Below are positions 1 through 6,971 of a stretch of 64,000 nucleotides of DNA, piece after piece. The translations under genes and the position numbers were made by a program. Location: the NCBI RefSeq assembly GCF_026626635.1, contig NZ_JAPNKA010000001.1:6882001-6946000 (forward strand). Direction: 5' to 3'. The notes under the pieces are model-generated. The model was not told the DNA's origin. It saw only the letters and a program-made list of their open reading frames with translations, and ran no database searches. The stretch is from Archangium lansingense (GTDB lineage Bacteria; Myxococcota; Myxococcia; Myxococcales; Myxococcaceae). Every line of letters begins with the position of its first letter. Position 1 is the stretch's first letter.

Positions 1-775
1 GCTGGGCGTCCGAGGGGAGCGCGGCCTCCTGGCGGAGCATGCGCACCTCGCGGAGGAGCTCCGAGGCGGCCTCCAGGAGTCTCTGGGGGGCCGGAGACGT
101 GGCTTCGCCCGAGGGCTGCGGGCCTCGTTCATCGTCGGGGTCACCCAGGCCGGAGTCGCGTGACTGCCGGAGGTGGGCCAGGATGCCAGCGCGAAGCTCC
201 GCCGCGTTGTCCACTCCACGCAGGTAGCCTACGTGCAGCCCGCCGTCATGCGAGTGCTCGCCTGCGTCCCCCTTCGCCTCTCCACCTCCCGCCGTCCACA
301 CTTCCAGATCGGCGATGCCCAGGAGCCGCTGGATGGGGCCCTGCCGGATGCCCACGTGCTGGACGTTGGCGAAGGTCATTGTCTGCTCCCGAGTCGAGAG
401 CACGCCCTCGCGGATGCGCAGGCTGTGCTCCGAGACCAGGTACCAGCGCAGCTCGTAGTCCAGCCGCAGGATGGCGTAGCCGACGGGAAGCTGCAGGAGG
501 AAGCCCACACAGGCGAGTGCCTCGATGTAGGGGGCGAGCTCGATGAGGAATGGGAGCCGGAGCCAGCGCGACCAGAAGGGCATCATCAGGTAGCCGACCA
601 CCAGACCCACCGCGCCGCCGAACTGGGCAAGCCCCCATTTCACCTGGCGATAGCGGTAGTACGCGGGGGCCGCGCGGAAGACGCGGACTGAATTGGATGC
701 GTCTTCCGGAGGCTTCGGCTCCGGAGGAACCCGCGCCACCTGGAGCACCCAGTTTCGAATCGTATCAATCGGCAC
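1..775 (-). CDS. PH domain membrane protein, YdbT-like (partial, cut by window edge)
   Basis: The reading frame starts at a GTG at 775 behind a GGGAGG ribosome site and stays open to the window edge, so the C-terminus is missing. After about 45 polar residues there are two hydrophobic segments, then a bacterial PH (bPH2) region with the typical pattern of an aromatic-rich strand, an REG turn and a T-x-x-NVQHV-like stretch followed by QGPIQRLLG. The tail after about residue 190 is charged and helical (a LLEASSELLREVRMLRQE stretch). The start overlaps the stop of the upstream PH gene by 11 bases, so the two are surely co-translated. Paired bPH2 membrane proteins are a known arrangement (YdbS/YdbT in Bacillus); their biochemical role is unclear. 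Confidence 0.75.
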   Translation of the reverse strand, partial: MPIDTIRNWVLQVARVPPEPKPPEDASNSVRVFRAAPAYYRYRQVKWGLAQFGGAVGLVVGYLMMPFWSRWLRLPFLIELAPYIEALACVGFLLQLPVGYAILRLDYELRWYLVSEHSLRIREGVLSTREQTMTFANVQHVGIRQGPIQRLLGIADLEVWTAGGGEAKGDAGEHSHDGGLHVGYLRGVDNAAELRAGILAHLRQSRDSGLGDPDDERGPQPSGEATSPAPQRLLEAASELLREVRMLRQEAALPSDAQ

Positions 776-1373
776 GGGAACCTCCCCGAGGGGGCCGCAT
801 GGACTCGCGCAGCGCACGCACCTCGCTTGCCACTTCGCGAAGGGTCGCGGTGAGTTCCTCGAGCGTCGCCGCCTCCGACGAGGCGACTCGGGGGGCCAGT
901 TCGCGAGGTGGAGGCGTTCCGCGCAGGGGCCGGCTGCCGCGCATCCGGGCATAGAGGAAGTCCCGGAGCGGCTCGAAGAATTGAAGGCCCTCGATGGTCA
1001 TCTCCGCCTTCGCGCTCCCGCTCGCGGTCTGGACCTGGATGCGAGCGAGCCCCAGCCACCGCTCCAGCACATTGCTGGTGAGGTGGATGTCCTGGATGCG
1101 GGCATAGGTGAGGCTCACCTCACGCCGGAAGAGGACGCCCCAGCGCATGGAGATGCCCTCCTCATCCACCTCGTACACGAGCGTGCGGAAGCGGAAGTAG
1201 GAGTACAGGAGCTTCACCCAGAACGCGGGGCCCAGAAGCAGGGACTCGAGTGCGGAATAGGTGAGGAGGTTGCGATGCGGACGCAGCGTGGCAGGGAGGT
1301 TGGGGATGGGGCCCCACACCGCTGGTGGTGAGACTTGGCCCGGCTGCTCGCGAGCGGGGTTCTCGTGGTTCAT
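765..1373 (-). CDS. PH domain membrane protein, YdbS-like
   Basis: This 202-residue protein starts at an ATG behind a strong GGAGGGAGGA ribosome site. It has one or two hydrophobic segments near residues 40-65, then a bPH2-type core: strand FRTLVYEVDEEGISMRWG, then REVSLTYARIQDIHLTSN, then ERWLGLARIQVQTASG. That order is the family signature of short membrane-anchored PH domains. The last 45 residues are a coiled-coil-like segment (TLEELTATLREVASEVRAL) that resembles the tail of the next gene, suggesting the two products assemble together. It is first in a two-gene unit. Family assignment is firm; function is unknown. Confidence 0.8.
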   Translation of the reverse strand: MNHENPAREQPGQVSPPAVWGPIPNLPATLRPHRNLLTYSALESLLLGPAFWVKLLYSYFRFRTLVYEVDEEGISMRWGVLFRREVSLTYARIQDIHLTSNVLERWLGLARIQVQTASGSAKAEMTIEGLQFFEPLRDFLYARMRGSRPLRGTPPPRELAPRVASSEAATLEELTATLREVASEVRALRESMRPPRGGSRAD

Positions 1374-1581
1374 GAAGTCCTCCCTCCAGAGACACTCTAC
1401 GTATCAGGCGAGCCAGGTATTGCGCAGCTTCGGTGCCGAGCCCTGTGTCCGACCAGCGGGTCCGTCCAAGGGTTGACAGGATTTTTGAGCGGTTTTCGTC
1501 AAGGGGGAACCGGTGGTGCACGGTGCCCGCCCGGACCCATTCCCTCTCACCACCCGACCCTCAATCCCAAGGACCCACCCT

Positions 1582-2130
1582 TTGTCCAAGAGCCTTGCTC
1601 TCTCGCTGTGTGCCCTGTTCGTGTCCGGTTGTGGCTCCGAGCAGTCTTCCACCACCTCCATCCAGACCCGGAGCGCGGCCCTGCAACAGTCCGCCGCGAC
1701 CCACGGCTACGAAGTGGAGCTGTCCGCCGGAGAGGAGGTACTGATCGAACCCGGATCGGGCCATCAGGTCATCGGGTACCTCGATGGCTTCTACGCCCAT
1801 CTCCAGCCCGGACTCGTTCGCGGCTCGGTCCAGATGGACGTGGACGCCGCCAGCGCTTCCGGTCCCTCCGACAGCGTGGATGATGGCCAGTTGGCGTTGC
1901 AGCTCCACGACGGGACGAACTGGATTGACCACTCCGTGCGTAACGTCCGCTTGACGGAGTCCTTCTACGGAGAGGTGCGCAACACCCTGCCCGAGAGCAC
2001 ACCGGTGCGTTTCGAGATCCGCGTGCGGCGCCGGGCCCACGAGACGCGGCGCGTCCACGTCTCCTTCGCGCGCCTGTTCGGCGCCCAGTGCTACCCGGAC
2101 CTGTCTCAACCCTACGCCGGCTGTCTGTGA
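1582..2130 (+). CDS. Small secreted lipoprotein, unknown function
   Basis: I chose the TTG at 1582 because an AAGGA ribosome site lies 8 bases upstream and the product then begins with a short signal peptide ending in the lipobox-like VSGC (Cys about residue 17). An upstream ATG at 1513 would bury that signal. The mature part, about 165 residues, begins with a Ser/Thr/Gln-rich linker and then alternates strands with no motif I recognise. Two Cys near the C-terminus (QCYPDL and AGCL) could form a disulfide. Good third-position GC supports coding. It diverges from the PH-domain pair and probably has its own promoter in the 1374-1580 gap. Confidence 0.6.
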   Translation: MSKSLALSLCALFVSGCGSEQSSTTSIQTRSAALQQSAATHGYEVELSAGEEVLIEPGSGHQVIGYLDGFYAHLQPGLVRGSVQMDVDAASASGPSDSVDDGQLALQLHDGTNWIDHSVRNVRLTESFYGEVRNTLPESTPVRFEIRVRRRAHETRRVHVSFARLFGAQCYPDLSQPYAGCL

Positions 2131-2189
2131 TCGATCCAGCCGGTCTCGGTTGGGTGTGAACCTGTCTCCCCTGCCCTGGCGCCCCGGTT

Positions 2190-2520
2190 GGACAACTTTG
2201 ATTCATTCCCCCTTCTTGAAACGCCTGGAAGAAGACCCACCGGGTGTTCTCGCGCTGGAGCAGTTGGAGCGTCTGGAACGTGGTGTCCCTGGGGAAGCGC
2301 TTCTTCAAGGTCTTCACCACGCTCGAGGGGCTCAGCACCGTCACTGCGAACTGGCTGTCCTTCTCGGGGTGGATGGCGACGAGCCGGCGCTCACCGCTGG
2401 AATCCACCACGGCCTCGAGCTTCAGCACGGGTGGCTTGGGAAGCAGCGCCTCCGCGTTTGTCCTGTCCGTGCAACCCCATCCCACAGGCACAAGCCGAGC
2501 ACCCAGACGATCCGCTTCAT
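2190..2520 (-). pseudogene. Frameshifted lipoprotein remnant
   Basis: An ATG at 2520 opens a perfect lipoprotein-type signal start (MKRIVWVLGLCLW), but the sequence that should follow, beginning GCTDRTNAEALLPKPP, lies in the -1 frame relative to it. The break falls in a G-rich stretch near 2484-2497. The distal frame has excellent GC3 codon use for about 90 codons (VLKLEAVVDSSGERRL and on to TRWVFFQAFQ), so it was coding, but it then runs on antisense into the neighbouring lipoprotein gene with poor codon use. The natural 3' end therefore also seems lost near 2200. Sequencing error at the G-run is the alternative for the 5' break. Confidence 0.5.
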
Positions 2521-2580
2521 GGGTCCGAGCATACCTGGCATGGGATGAGGTCGCTGGAGGGAGACCCAAGCGGGGTTGAA

Positions 2581-2712
2581 TCACTTCTTTCCCAGCCAGT
2601 ACACGGGGCGCCGAGAGCGGATTGCCGCCTCCAGGAACTCCGAGAAGGAACTGGCGATTGGCCTTCAGTACTCCGGGTTCGGCCACGCCTCAATGAAGTG
2701 ACAGTCGCTCAA
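2581..2712 (-). pseudogene. Mini ORF with in-frame TGA, downstream of Imm49
   Basis: Immediately after the Imm49 stop, a TTG at 2712 (GGGAG about 8 bases before it) starts a frame reading MSDCHFIEAWPNPEY, then a TGA at 2665-2667, then RPIASSFSEFLEAAIRSRR and a final TGA at 2581-2583. Both halves share one frame and have plausible composition, and TGG (Trp) to TGA would explain the interruption. The ASSFSEFLE stretch is reminiscent of the C-terminal helix of SMI1/KNR4-type (SUKH) immunity proteins, but this is a weak resemblance. The frame is also the Imm49 frame, so this could be a decayed C-terminal extension. Confidence 0.35.
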
Positions 2713-2715
2713 TCC

Positions 2716-3489
2716 TCAGTCTCCCTGCTTCCAGGTGTCCGGTGGCTCCGAGGGAGGCTGGCGGCAGCGCGCCACGGGAGGCAGGCCGGGAAGGCCGGCA
2801 GGTGGCGTCTTCATGCCAGCCAGCTCCGCCAGGACCAGCAGTGCCAGGCCCTCCACGCAGACCTTGGCATCCGTGGCCCAGCGCTCCTGGGAAAGACTGC
2901 CGCGCTCGCGCAGCCCGGCGTACTTCCGAGCCCTGGCGGAGACCATGCTTCGTAGCGCGTCCTCGAAGCCCCGCTCATCGCGCGCCAGCAGTGCCCGGGC
3001 CACGTCAAGTCGCGGCTCCTCGGAGCCCTCGAGGACGGCCTCGAAGCGATCCAGGCTGGCCCGCGCCTCCGCCTCGGGCTGGCCCAGCAAGCAGTGCTCC
3101 ATGAGGAAGCAGAAATAGAGGAAGTCCTCCTCGTATTCGAGGTTCGCCTGCCGCACCCGCGTCGCGAGCGTGGCGATCTCCCGGGCCCCCTGCACGTCAC
3201 GAGCCGCCAGAGCGTCGAGGAAAGGCGCACTCCGGCTGAGTGCCACGGGAGGCGTGACACCTACCTGGAGCGCGAGCGCGAGGAAGGCCCTGCCGCTCCT
3301 GTACAGGCGGGACTGGAACGTCTCGGTGTCGCCCAGCAACAGGAGTGCGACCACGCCCAGCAGCCGCTGGTTGCCGCAGAACTCGAGCACCTCCCCCGGG
3401 CTCCCGCCGCCCTGGAGCAGTTGGGGCAGCTGCTGCTGGTTCCGGTAGCGGGCGTTGCTCCCGTAGACGGGAAGGAACTTGTTGCTCAT
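2716..3489 (-). CDS. Imm49-family immunity protein
   Basis: This 257-residue, all-helical soluble protein resembles the Imm49 family of polymorphic-toxin immunity proteins. Visible family-like elements are an N-terminal polar start, a hydrophobic helix around LLGVVALLLLGDTETF, the central YEEDFLYFCFLMEHCLLG helix with conserved aromatic and Cys residues, then DRFEAVLEG and a DERGFEDALRSMV helix, ending with a VEGLALLVLAELAG helix. It has no signal peptide, as expected for a cytosolic antitoxin. It overlaps the preceding gene by four bases (ATGA), so it is the fourth gene of the toxin operon. The Cys- and Pro-rich tail (about 25 residues) is unlike the family core. Family call is fairly confident, the cognate toxin is not known. 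Confidence 0.7.
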   Translation of the reverse strand: MSNKFLPVYGSNARYRNQQQLPQLLQGGGSPGEVLEFCGNQRLLGVVALLLLGDTETFQSRLYRSGRAFLALALQVGVTPPVALSRSAPFLDALAARDVQGAREIATLATRVRQANLEYEEDFLYFCFLMEHCLLGQPEAEARASLDRFEAVLEGSEEPRLDVARALLARDERGFEDALRSMVSARARKYAGLRERGSLSQERWATDAKVCVEGLALLVLAELAGMKTPPAGLPGLPPVARCRQPPSEPPDTWKQGD

Positions 3490-4598
3490 GGCCGCCCTTT
3501 CGGCGCCCGCAGGACGAGGATTGCGCCCACCTCTCCATGCTCCGCGCTCGACAGCACCAGAGCCTCATCGCCCATGGCGTACCTCCGGGCGAAGGCGCGC
3601 GCCGCGATACAGACGCCCACCGCCCCGCTGGCCGCGCCCACATCGCCCAGTGAGACGCCAGGCAGCAGCAGCCGGACCCGCTCCAGCCGCTCTCGCAGGC
3701 GGACCTGCGCGTGTCCCCAGGCGAGCGCGCGCCACTGCTCCCCGTTGAGGTCACAGAGGAGGTCCCCCTCCAGTCCCTTCCCCGGGGGGATGCCGGCAAG
3801 AGCCTCTCCGGCGGCGCGTATCAGCGCCTCTCCCAGCTGCGGCTGTCCCTCCACGAAAGAGCCCGCCTCACGGCCCGTAGCCACCGCAGCCGCCACCGCG
3901 AGCACCGGGGCGCCCCGCTGCCGGGCGGACCCCATGGGCTCCACCAGCAGGCAAGCCCCCGCCTCGCCGGGCATCAACCCCACCGAGCGGTCCGGCGTCT
4001 TCAGCCGGTGCCGGGCCTGCAGCCACTCCAGGCTCGTCTCGTCGAGGTACGAGTCCACCGCGAGCACCACGACCCGCTCCACGTGCCGGGCTGCCAGCCC
4101 CTGCCGCGCGAGCTGGAGGGCGAAGGCCGTGCCGGCGTGGCCCGCGTGGACGAAGTGGACCCAGCGCGGCCGGGACGCCAGGCCCAGCGTGCGGACCAGG
4201 CGCTCCAGCCATGTGGCCATCATCAGCTCGGGGCCGGAGTCCCGCACCTCCAGGTAGCGGGCCGCATCCAGATGCGGCAGGACGCACACCCACCCGGTTT
4301 GGCTCCAGAAGCGCGTATCCGAGGGCGGGGGCAGCCGGGCCGTAGCGCACAGGTCCTCCACGCACGCGTGCGCCAGTTGGAGCCAGCGCCCCAGCGGCCC
4401 GAAGCCGTCGGTCAGCCCGGACACAGGGTGGCCCATCAGCGGCACCGGCTCCAGCAGGTCCTCGTCCGTCACATAGACATCCGGCAGGGGCTGCGGGCGC
4501 GTGATCCCCGCACGGATGGCCGCGCAGGAGGACGCGGCGTCCCAGCCCAGGCTCGACACCATTCCCAGTCCCGTCACCGCCAGGGAAAGCGCGCTCAT
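3486..4598 (-). CDS. Ketosynthase-fold (thiolase-like) protein without catalytic residues
   Basis: The 370 residues follow the beta-ketoacyl synthase layout: an opening VTGLGMVSSLG strand-turn, a nucleophile-elbow region at about 150-160, a GEAGACLLVE strand at about 211-220, and a GDVGAASGAVG loop near 318-328. All three catalytic positions are changed: His154 (HAGHAGTA) sits where the Cys should be, Asn285 (CDLNGEQWR) where the first His should be, and Asp319 (LGDVGAASG) where the GH of the second His should be. The DLNGE-type motif is typical of thiolase-like proteins found in type VI secretion effector loci, as far as I recall. I infer a structural or chaperone role for the neighbouring toxin rather than fatty acid synthesis. 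It sits between Imm11 and Imm49 with a 10-base gap and a 4-base overlap. Confidence 0.7.
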   Translation of the reverse strand: MSALSLAVTGLGMVSSLGWDAASSCAAIRAGITRPQPLPDVYVTDEDLLEPVPLMGHPVSGLTDGFGPLGRWLQLAHACVEDLCATARLPPPSDTRFWSQTGWVCVLPHLDAARYLEVRDSGPELMMATWLERLVRTLGLASRPRWVHFVHAGHAGTAFALQLARQGLAARHVERVVVLAVDSYLDETSLEWLQARHRLKTPDRSVGLMPGEAGACLLVEPMGSARQRGAPVLAVAAAVATGREAGSFVEGQPQLGEALIRAAGEALAGIPPGKGLEGDLLCDLNGEQWRALAWGHAQVRLRERLERVRLLLPGVSLGDVGAASGAVGVCIAARAFARRYAMGDEALVLSSAEHGEVGAILVLRAPKGRP

Positions 4599-4608
4599 CC
4601 GCGGGGCC

Positions 4609-5196
4609 TCAGGTGGCGGCGGAGAACGTGAGCGGCGTGAAGATGATGTTGGTGAAGCCCCTGGCCCTCAGCGCCTCCGCCAGAGGCTGCGACACGATGT
4701 AGGCCGCAGGCTTCTCCACCGGACGGAAGAGCGCCGGCAGCGCTTCGGCCTTCTTCGGGTCCAGCACGCACTGGGCCACGTGGATAACGCCGCCCTCCGG
4801 ACCGATCTCCACTCCGCTGGCCACCGGCTCCAGGCAGTCGCGCGTGCCAATGGGGTTGATGAAGAGGTAGTCGCGGCTGTACAGCCGCTTGCGGTGGTCA
4901 TAGAGGTCGAAGGGCAGGTACTCCACCTCTACCCCCTGACAGTGCTCGGCGATGACCTGCTTCACGTCCTTGTGGACGACGAGGTAGTTGTCCGCATTGC
5001 CCAGCAGCGATGACAGCTGGATGCCCGCGTGGTCCTCCCTCAGCGAGACCCGGGCCCGCTTCGGGTAGTGGGGGGTGGCTGGCTTGCCGCGACCCAGGGT
5101 GTAGCCGCGCATCTCCATCCCCTCGGGAGTCCCCCACGTCAGGGCCAGCTCCGGGTTCTTCATGTCGCCCAAGGTACTGAGTTGGAAGAATTGCAT
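4609..5196 (-). CDS. Imm11-family (DUF1629) immunity protein
   Basis: This 195-residue cytosolic protein shows the DUF1629/Imm11 pattern: an N-terminal strand MQFFQLSTLGD, a central GVEVEYLPFDLYDHRKRLYS segment, the family-like DYLFINPIGTRDCLE motif at roughly 115-130, and a C-terminal LAEALRARGFTNIIFTPL end that matches the usual ending in an L-x-x-RGFTNI-type strand. Such proteins are common in myxobacteria and typically sit beside toxin genes. It begins 20 bases after the AHH toxin stop, so it is the likely antitoxin of that enzyme, produced from the same message. No promoter is visible between them. Confidence 0.75.
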   Translation of the reverse strand: MQFFQLSTLGDMKNPELALTWGTPEGMEMRGYTLGRGKPATPHYPKRARVSLREDHAGIQLSSLLGNADNYLVVHKDVKQVIAEHCQGVEVEYLPFDLYDHRKRLYSRDYLFINPIGTRDCLEPVASGVEIGPEGGVIHVAQCVLDPKKAEALPALFRPVEKPAAYIVSQPLAEALRARGFTNIIFTPLTFSAAT

Positions 5197-5216
5197 GGTC
5201 GGGTCTTCTCAAGAAC

Positions 5217-6065
5217 TCACTGATTCCGCCGCCCGATCTCCTCGACGGAGACGATGCCGTGCTTTTTCCGAGCCTCGGCGACCTCCTCGTAGGTCGTGCG
5301 CGCTACGGTCTCCAGCGACTTCGCTAGGTTCTTGGTCTTGGGCGCGTTCTCATCCTGCTTGTCGTGCTCCTCCATGATCTGTTCCTGCACTTCCTGGATG
5401 GCCTCCTTCACCTTGCTCAGGATGTATATGTCATAGAGGTTGTGACTGCACTGCTTCGTCTCCCGGTGGATGGGCAGTTCGAGGACCTCACCCACGAGCT
5501 GGTCCATGGGCAGGATGAGCATGTTGTCCTTATGGTGGACGCAGTAGGGCGCGTCCAGCATCTTCTCCGCCACCCAGGCGGCGACAGCGGCGTTCTTCTT
5601 GAAGACCTCGAGCAGCCCAGTGCGCAGCGTAGCGTCCGGAATGACGTGGTGGGCCTCGTGGTAATAGGGGACGTTGCAGTCCCACTTGAAGTTGCGATTA
5701 CCAGGGTCGACGTCCCAGTCCTCCTCCTTGCTGGGCTTGTTGACCTCGTGCAGGTACATGCCCTTGTTGTCGGGAGACACCGACACATGCTTCTCCCCCT
5801 TCGCCTTCAGCGCATTGACGGTCTTCGCACCGCCCCGGAAGAGAATCGACCAGCGCCCTGTCCCCACCTTACCGAGCCGGGTCCTGTCCAGCTTGTACTT
5901 GCCCTTGTTTTCCAGGGCCTTCTTGAACGCCTGCCAGCGGTGGAAGCAGGACTGTTCTTTGAAACCCGGCTCATGCTTCGCCAGGCACTTTCCTCCTTCC
6001 ACATCGCCTACCGAAAGGTGGGGTATCTTCCTTCCCTCGAAGGCAATGTGCTTGGTGGTCGCCAT
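5217..6065 (-). CDS. AHH-family nuclease-like toxin
   Basis: I take the ATG at 6065, giving 282 residues. The C-terminal half carries an AHH nuclease signature: Ala138-His139-His140 in EAHHVIPDATL, Asn181 in NMLILP, His200 in LPIHRET and His208 in SHNLYDIY. This matches the HNH/EndoVII superfamily order of AHH, N-x-LP, H and H. The first 125 residues contain no PAAR, VgrG or signal peptide, so delivery must rely on separate proteins or adaptors. A charged helical tail (residues 215-282) follows the core. It is the first gene of a four-gene operon with two immunity genes. No clear Shine-Dalgarno precedes the start, and the frame stays open to 6227, so the N-terminus is uncertain. Confidence 0.7.
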   Translation of the reverse strand: MATTKHIAFEGRKIPHLSVGDVEGGKCLAKHEPGFKEQSCFHRWQAFKKALENKGKYKLDRTRLGKVGTGRWSILFRGGAKTVNALKAKGEKHVSVSPDNKGMYLHEVNKPSKEEDWDVDPGNRNFKWDCNVPYYHEAHHVIPDATLRTGLLEVFKKNAAVAAWVAEKMLDAPYCVHHKDNMLILPMDQLVGEVLELPIHRETKQCSHNLYDIYILSKVKEAIQEVQEQIMEEHDKQDENAPKTKNLAKSLETVARTTYEEVAEARKKHGIVSVEEIGRRNQ

Positions 6066-6314
6066 GAGCGGAGGATATTGAACCGGCTCTCCCCGGGCAA
6101 TCCACCGCCCAAGGCAGCCGCTCCCCAGATGCGGTAACATGAAACCACGGAGGCCCAGGCGATGCCCGTCAACACCGGTGTGAACAATGGGCCCGCGCAG
6201 TACTCTCCCGCGAGGCGGGTGGGGCATGTCCCTCCCCCATCGCTCAGGCCTCGAAGTCCGCTCATGAGCGCACTCCCTATCCCGAGCAACACCGCTTAAC
6301 TAGGCGCGTCTGCC

Positions 6315-6881
6315 ATGGCCGAGCACTCCGGACGACTACTGCGCTGGGACATCTACGAGGAGCACCTCAACGAGGCGGCCTTCCGCTGGAGCCAGTGGGA
6401 GGCGGCGCTCGACTTCACGTTGGAGGAGACGGCGGAGGTGGAGGAACAGGTAGCAGCCCATGTGGACGGCCTGGTTGTGGGCGGAGAGCCCGTGGCGCGC
6501 AAACTGCTGGAGCCCGCCTTGGCGGAGAAGCCCGAGCGCATTGTCGCCGCTGCCCTGGCGCTACTCGGCGCCGAGGAGCCCACCGGCCCCGCAGCGGTGC
6601 TCGCCGCGCTGCCCACGGCCGAGCCCCCCGCGCTCGCCGCACTCCGGCGTGCCCTCGAACTGGCTCCCTCCGCTGCTATTCCTGCGGACCTGCCATCGCT
6701 GCTGAAGCGTGAGGACGCCGTCCCCGGGCTGCTCGCCCTGGTGCTGGACACGCTGGGCGCACATGGGCTGGCCACCGCGCCGGTGTGCCTGCCCTTTGTC
6801 ACGCACCCGGAGCCCCTGGTGGCTGCCGCCGCCCTGCGCGCCGCCAGCCGTGCGCGCCTCGCACTGGAAGTGGTCGGGTAG
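6315..6881 (+). pseudogene. TIGR02270-like HEAT-repeat protein, C-terminally truncated
   Basis: The frame gives 188 residues starting with the TIGR02270 pattern: IYEEHLNEAAFRWSQWEAAL, then LEETAEVEEQVAAHVDGLVVGG and PVARKLLEPAL. It continues as Ala/Leu-rich HEAT-like helices. Family members that I know of are about twice this length and often lie in type VI secretion loci, so roughly the C-terminal half is missing. The end (VVG, stop) coincides with a sequence that looks like the 3' end of a group II intron on the opposite strand. It diverges from the AHH toxin operon, which fits a shared effector-locus origin. Probably non-functional, though a stable N-terminal fragment is possible. Confidence 0.6.
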
Positions 6882-6929
6882 GCCAGGGAGGTCACCCTCC
6901 CCGGCCCCCCACAGAGCCGGACGTGCGGG
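6873..6929 (-). mobile_element. Possible 3' end of a group II intron (domain VI and part of V)
   Basis: Read on the minus strand, the segment starts with GCACGTCCGGCTC, which resembles the 3' half of a bacterial group II intron domain V. It is followed by T-GTGGGG and an 11-base-pair stem (GGCCGGGGAGG with CCTCCCTGGCC, one G-T pair) closed by the GNRA-type loop GTGA, and then CCTACCCGACC, which resembles the domain VI end and intron 3' boundary. The 5' half of domain V and everything upstream is absent, so only a 5'-truncated stub is present. Recognition is from memory of such ends, not from a covariance search. Confidence 0.45.
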
Positions 6930-6971
6930 ACTACCTCAATTTGAACCGCCTCCCCTGCCCCGCCCCTGGGC

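Noticed and set aside
1769..2686. A 305-codon minus-strand open frame over both lipoprotein regions
   Set aside because: Only about 90 internal codons have coding bias. The ends are antisense or intergenic, and the biased part is better read as a frameshifted remnant.
6066..6314. A hydrophobic 94-codon minus-strand frame upstream of the AHH toxin
   Set aside because: It overlaps the toxin start in another frame, codon bias is poor and no PAAR or membrane protein family is recognisable. It may be a remnant but is not supported.
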